Positions 5,437 through 6,366 of a DNA stretch of 6,366 nt are shown here, in pieces (the stretch's first letter is position 1; each line of letters opens with the position of its first letter). Origin of the DNA: a bacterium (GTDB lineage: Bacteria > Spirochaetota > JAHITG01); assembly GCA_028711675.1 (NCBI GenBank), contig JAQTRT010000190.1, positions 1-6,366 on the forward strand. The letters run 5' to 3'. The notes beneath the pieces are model-generated. The model saw only the letters and a program-made list of their open reading frames with translations. It was not told where the DNA came from and ran no database searches. Made by a program: the position numbers and the translations under genes.

Positions 5437-6366
5437 ATGACGGATTTTTTCAGACAAAGAATTAAATTATTGTTCTATGCCTGGCTGTTCCTGGGATTTG
5501 TTGTGCCGCTTGAAGCCAAACATTATTTCGTGGATGATAACGGGAGCGACGCGAACAACGGTACCAATGTCAGTGCCCCTTTCCTCACCATATCCAAAGC
5601 TGCCGGGCTGATGATGCCTCTGGCCGTAAGCTCCACCTGCTATATCTTCCCCGGGAATTATTCTGAGCAGGTCGAGATCTATTCGAATAAGAATAACGGC
5701 TTCATGGTTTTTACACGATTATCCAACAGCCTGCCTGTTCTGGACGGAGCCGGCGCATCGAATGATATTTTTACCATAACCAATGCAAGCAGGGTCATCC
5801 TGAGCGGGCTGGTCATCCGGGCCTGCACCAACAGCGGTATCATGATCCTCGGGAACTCGGTTTCGAATTCCATCATGCAGAATGAGATCTATAATAATTC
5901 CAGAGCCGGCATCATGATAAGCGGTTCAGAAGCGGATTGCAACAGGATCGAAGGAAACCATATCTGGAAAAGTACAAGCCAGGACTATTGCATCTATATC
6001 CTGGAGGGCGACAGCACGGAGATCCGGACGAACCGGCTTGCGCAGAGCGGGATCTACAGTATATATTTACAGGGAAGCATAACGAATACCCGTATCGTGA
6101 ATAACCAGATCTGTTCCAATTCGTACGGGATCTATATCAATTACGAAGGGATTGACAGGAACAGCATCATTTCGAACCGGATATGGAAGATAGGTCTGTT
6201 CGGTATTTATATTCAGCAGGGGGACACGAACAGGATATACCGGAACCTGTTTGCGGACAATTTATACGGAGTGTACGTGGATAACGGAGCTGACGGGACA
6301 GAAGAGATCAACAACACGTTCTTCCGGCATACTTACGCGATCTATAATCCCGGGAACGCGGCGAAC
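5437..6366 (+). CDS. Secreted right-handed parallel beta-helix protein, N-terminal part (3' end outside window)
   Basis: The frame is open for 310 codons to the right edge. Residues 1-27 form a Sec signal peptide (R6, R8, K10, hydrophobic 11-25, likely cleavage after LEA). Residues 28-56 carry YFVDDNGSDANNGT and APFLTISKAA, the N-terminal cap motif common to secreted DUF1565/NosD-like beta-helix proteins. From residue 134 a solenoid repeat begins, with rungs starting at 134, 158, 185, 208, 231, 256, 278 and 301. Each opens with a GIYI-like strand and most carry an N-rich turn (NRI, NNQI, SNRI); spacing is 22-27 residues. Such proteins are extracellular carbohydrate-active enzymes, adhesins or surface proteins. 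No catalytic residues can be assigned, so the function is unknown. The ATG at 5437 has no Shine-Dalgarno, but it gives a well-formed signal peptide. The full protein is probably much longer. Confidence 0.88.
   Translation, partial: MTDFFRQRIKLLFYAWLFLGFVVPLEAKHYFVDDNGSDANNGTNVSAPFLTISKAAGLMMPLAVSSTCYIFPGNYSEQVEIYSNKNNGFMVFTRLSNSLPVLDGAGASNDIFTITNASRVILSGLVIRACTNSGIMILGNSVSNSIMQNEIYNNSRAGIMISGSEADCNRIEGNHIWKSTSQDYCIYILEGDSTEIRTNRLAQSGIYSIYLQGSITNTRIVNNQICSNSYGIYINYEGIDRNSIISNRIWKIGLFGIYIQQGDTNRIYRNLFADNLYGVYVDNGADGTEEINNTFFRHTYAIYNPGNAAN

Overview
The window carries five protein-coding genes, all on the + strand, and two intergenic stretches with visible structure. No rRNA, tRNA, CRISPR array, transposase or phage gene was seen. 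Coding DNA has moderate GC with frequent AGG/CGG arginine codons, and the intergenic DNA is clearly more AT-rich. The proteins point to a bacterium that makes peptidoglycan with an amidated stem peptide (MurT-GatD) and exports at least two proteins through Sec-type signal peptides (a GH13 alpha-glucan hydrolase and a parallel beta-helix protein). MurT-GatD is best known from Gram-positive bacteria, while large secreted beta-helix proteins of this kind are common in uncultured diderm lineages. I cannot place the phylum from sequence alone.

Layout. (1) Positions 1-295 hold the C-terminal end of a PAP2-family membrane phosphatase cut by the window edge. (2) After 37 nt and a good Shine-Dalgarno sequence, 333-2633 encodes a 766-residue secreted GH13 enzyme with an N-terminal Ig/cadherin-like domain, a CBM48-like glycogen-binding domain and a complete catalytic core. 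(3) The gap 2634-2917 contains a 137-bp element bounded by a 28-nt inverted repeat, with three small internal hairpins that each present GGA in or beside the loop. It is followed by a strong sigma70-like promoter whose whole spacer is an inverted repeat. (4) 2918-4279 and 4305-5036 encode MurT and GatD, the two subunits of lipid II isoglutaminyl synthase, most likely one transcript from that promoter. (5) 5037-5436 is a 400-nt AT-rich region with promoter-like boxes and a nested inverted repeat that could form a leader RNA. (6) From 5437 to the window end is the start of a secreted right-handed parallel beta-helix protein with at least seven visible rungs.

How the genes fit together. MurT and GatD form one enzyme: GatD releases ammonia from glutamine and MurT activates the D-Glu carboxylate of lipid II with ATP. 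The PAP2 protein could also belong to envelope lipid metabolism, but its substrate cannot be read from the fragment. The GH13 enzyme degrades or remodels alpha-glucans outside the cytoplasm and has no obvious link to the peptidoglycan genes. The least explained part of the window is the 137-bp structured element. It may be a small non-autonomous mobile element or a structured RNA, and the GGA hairpins make a CsrA-binding RNA a testable alternative.
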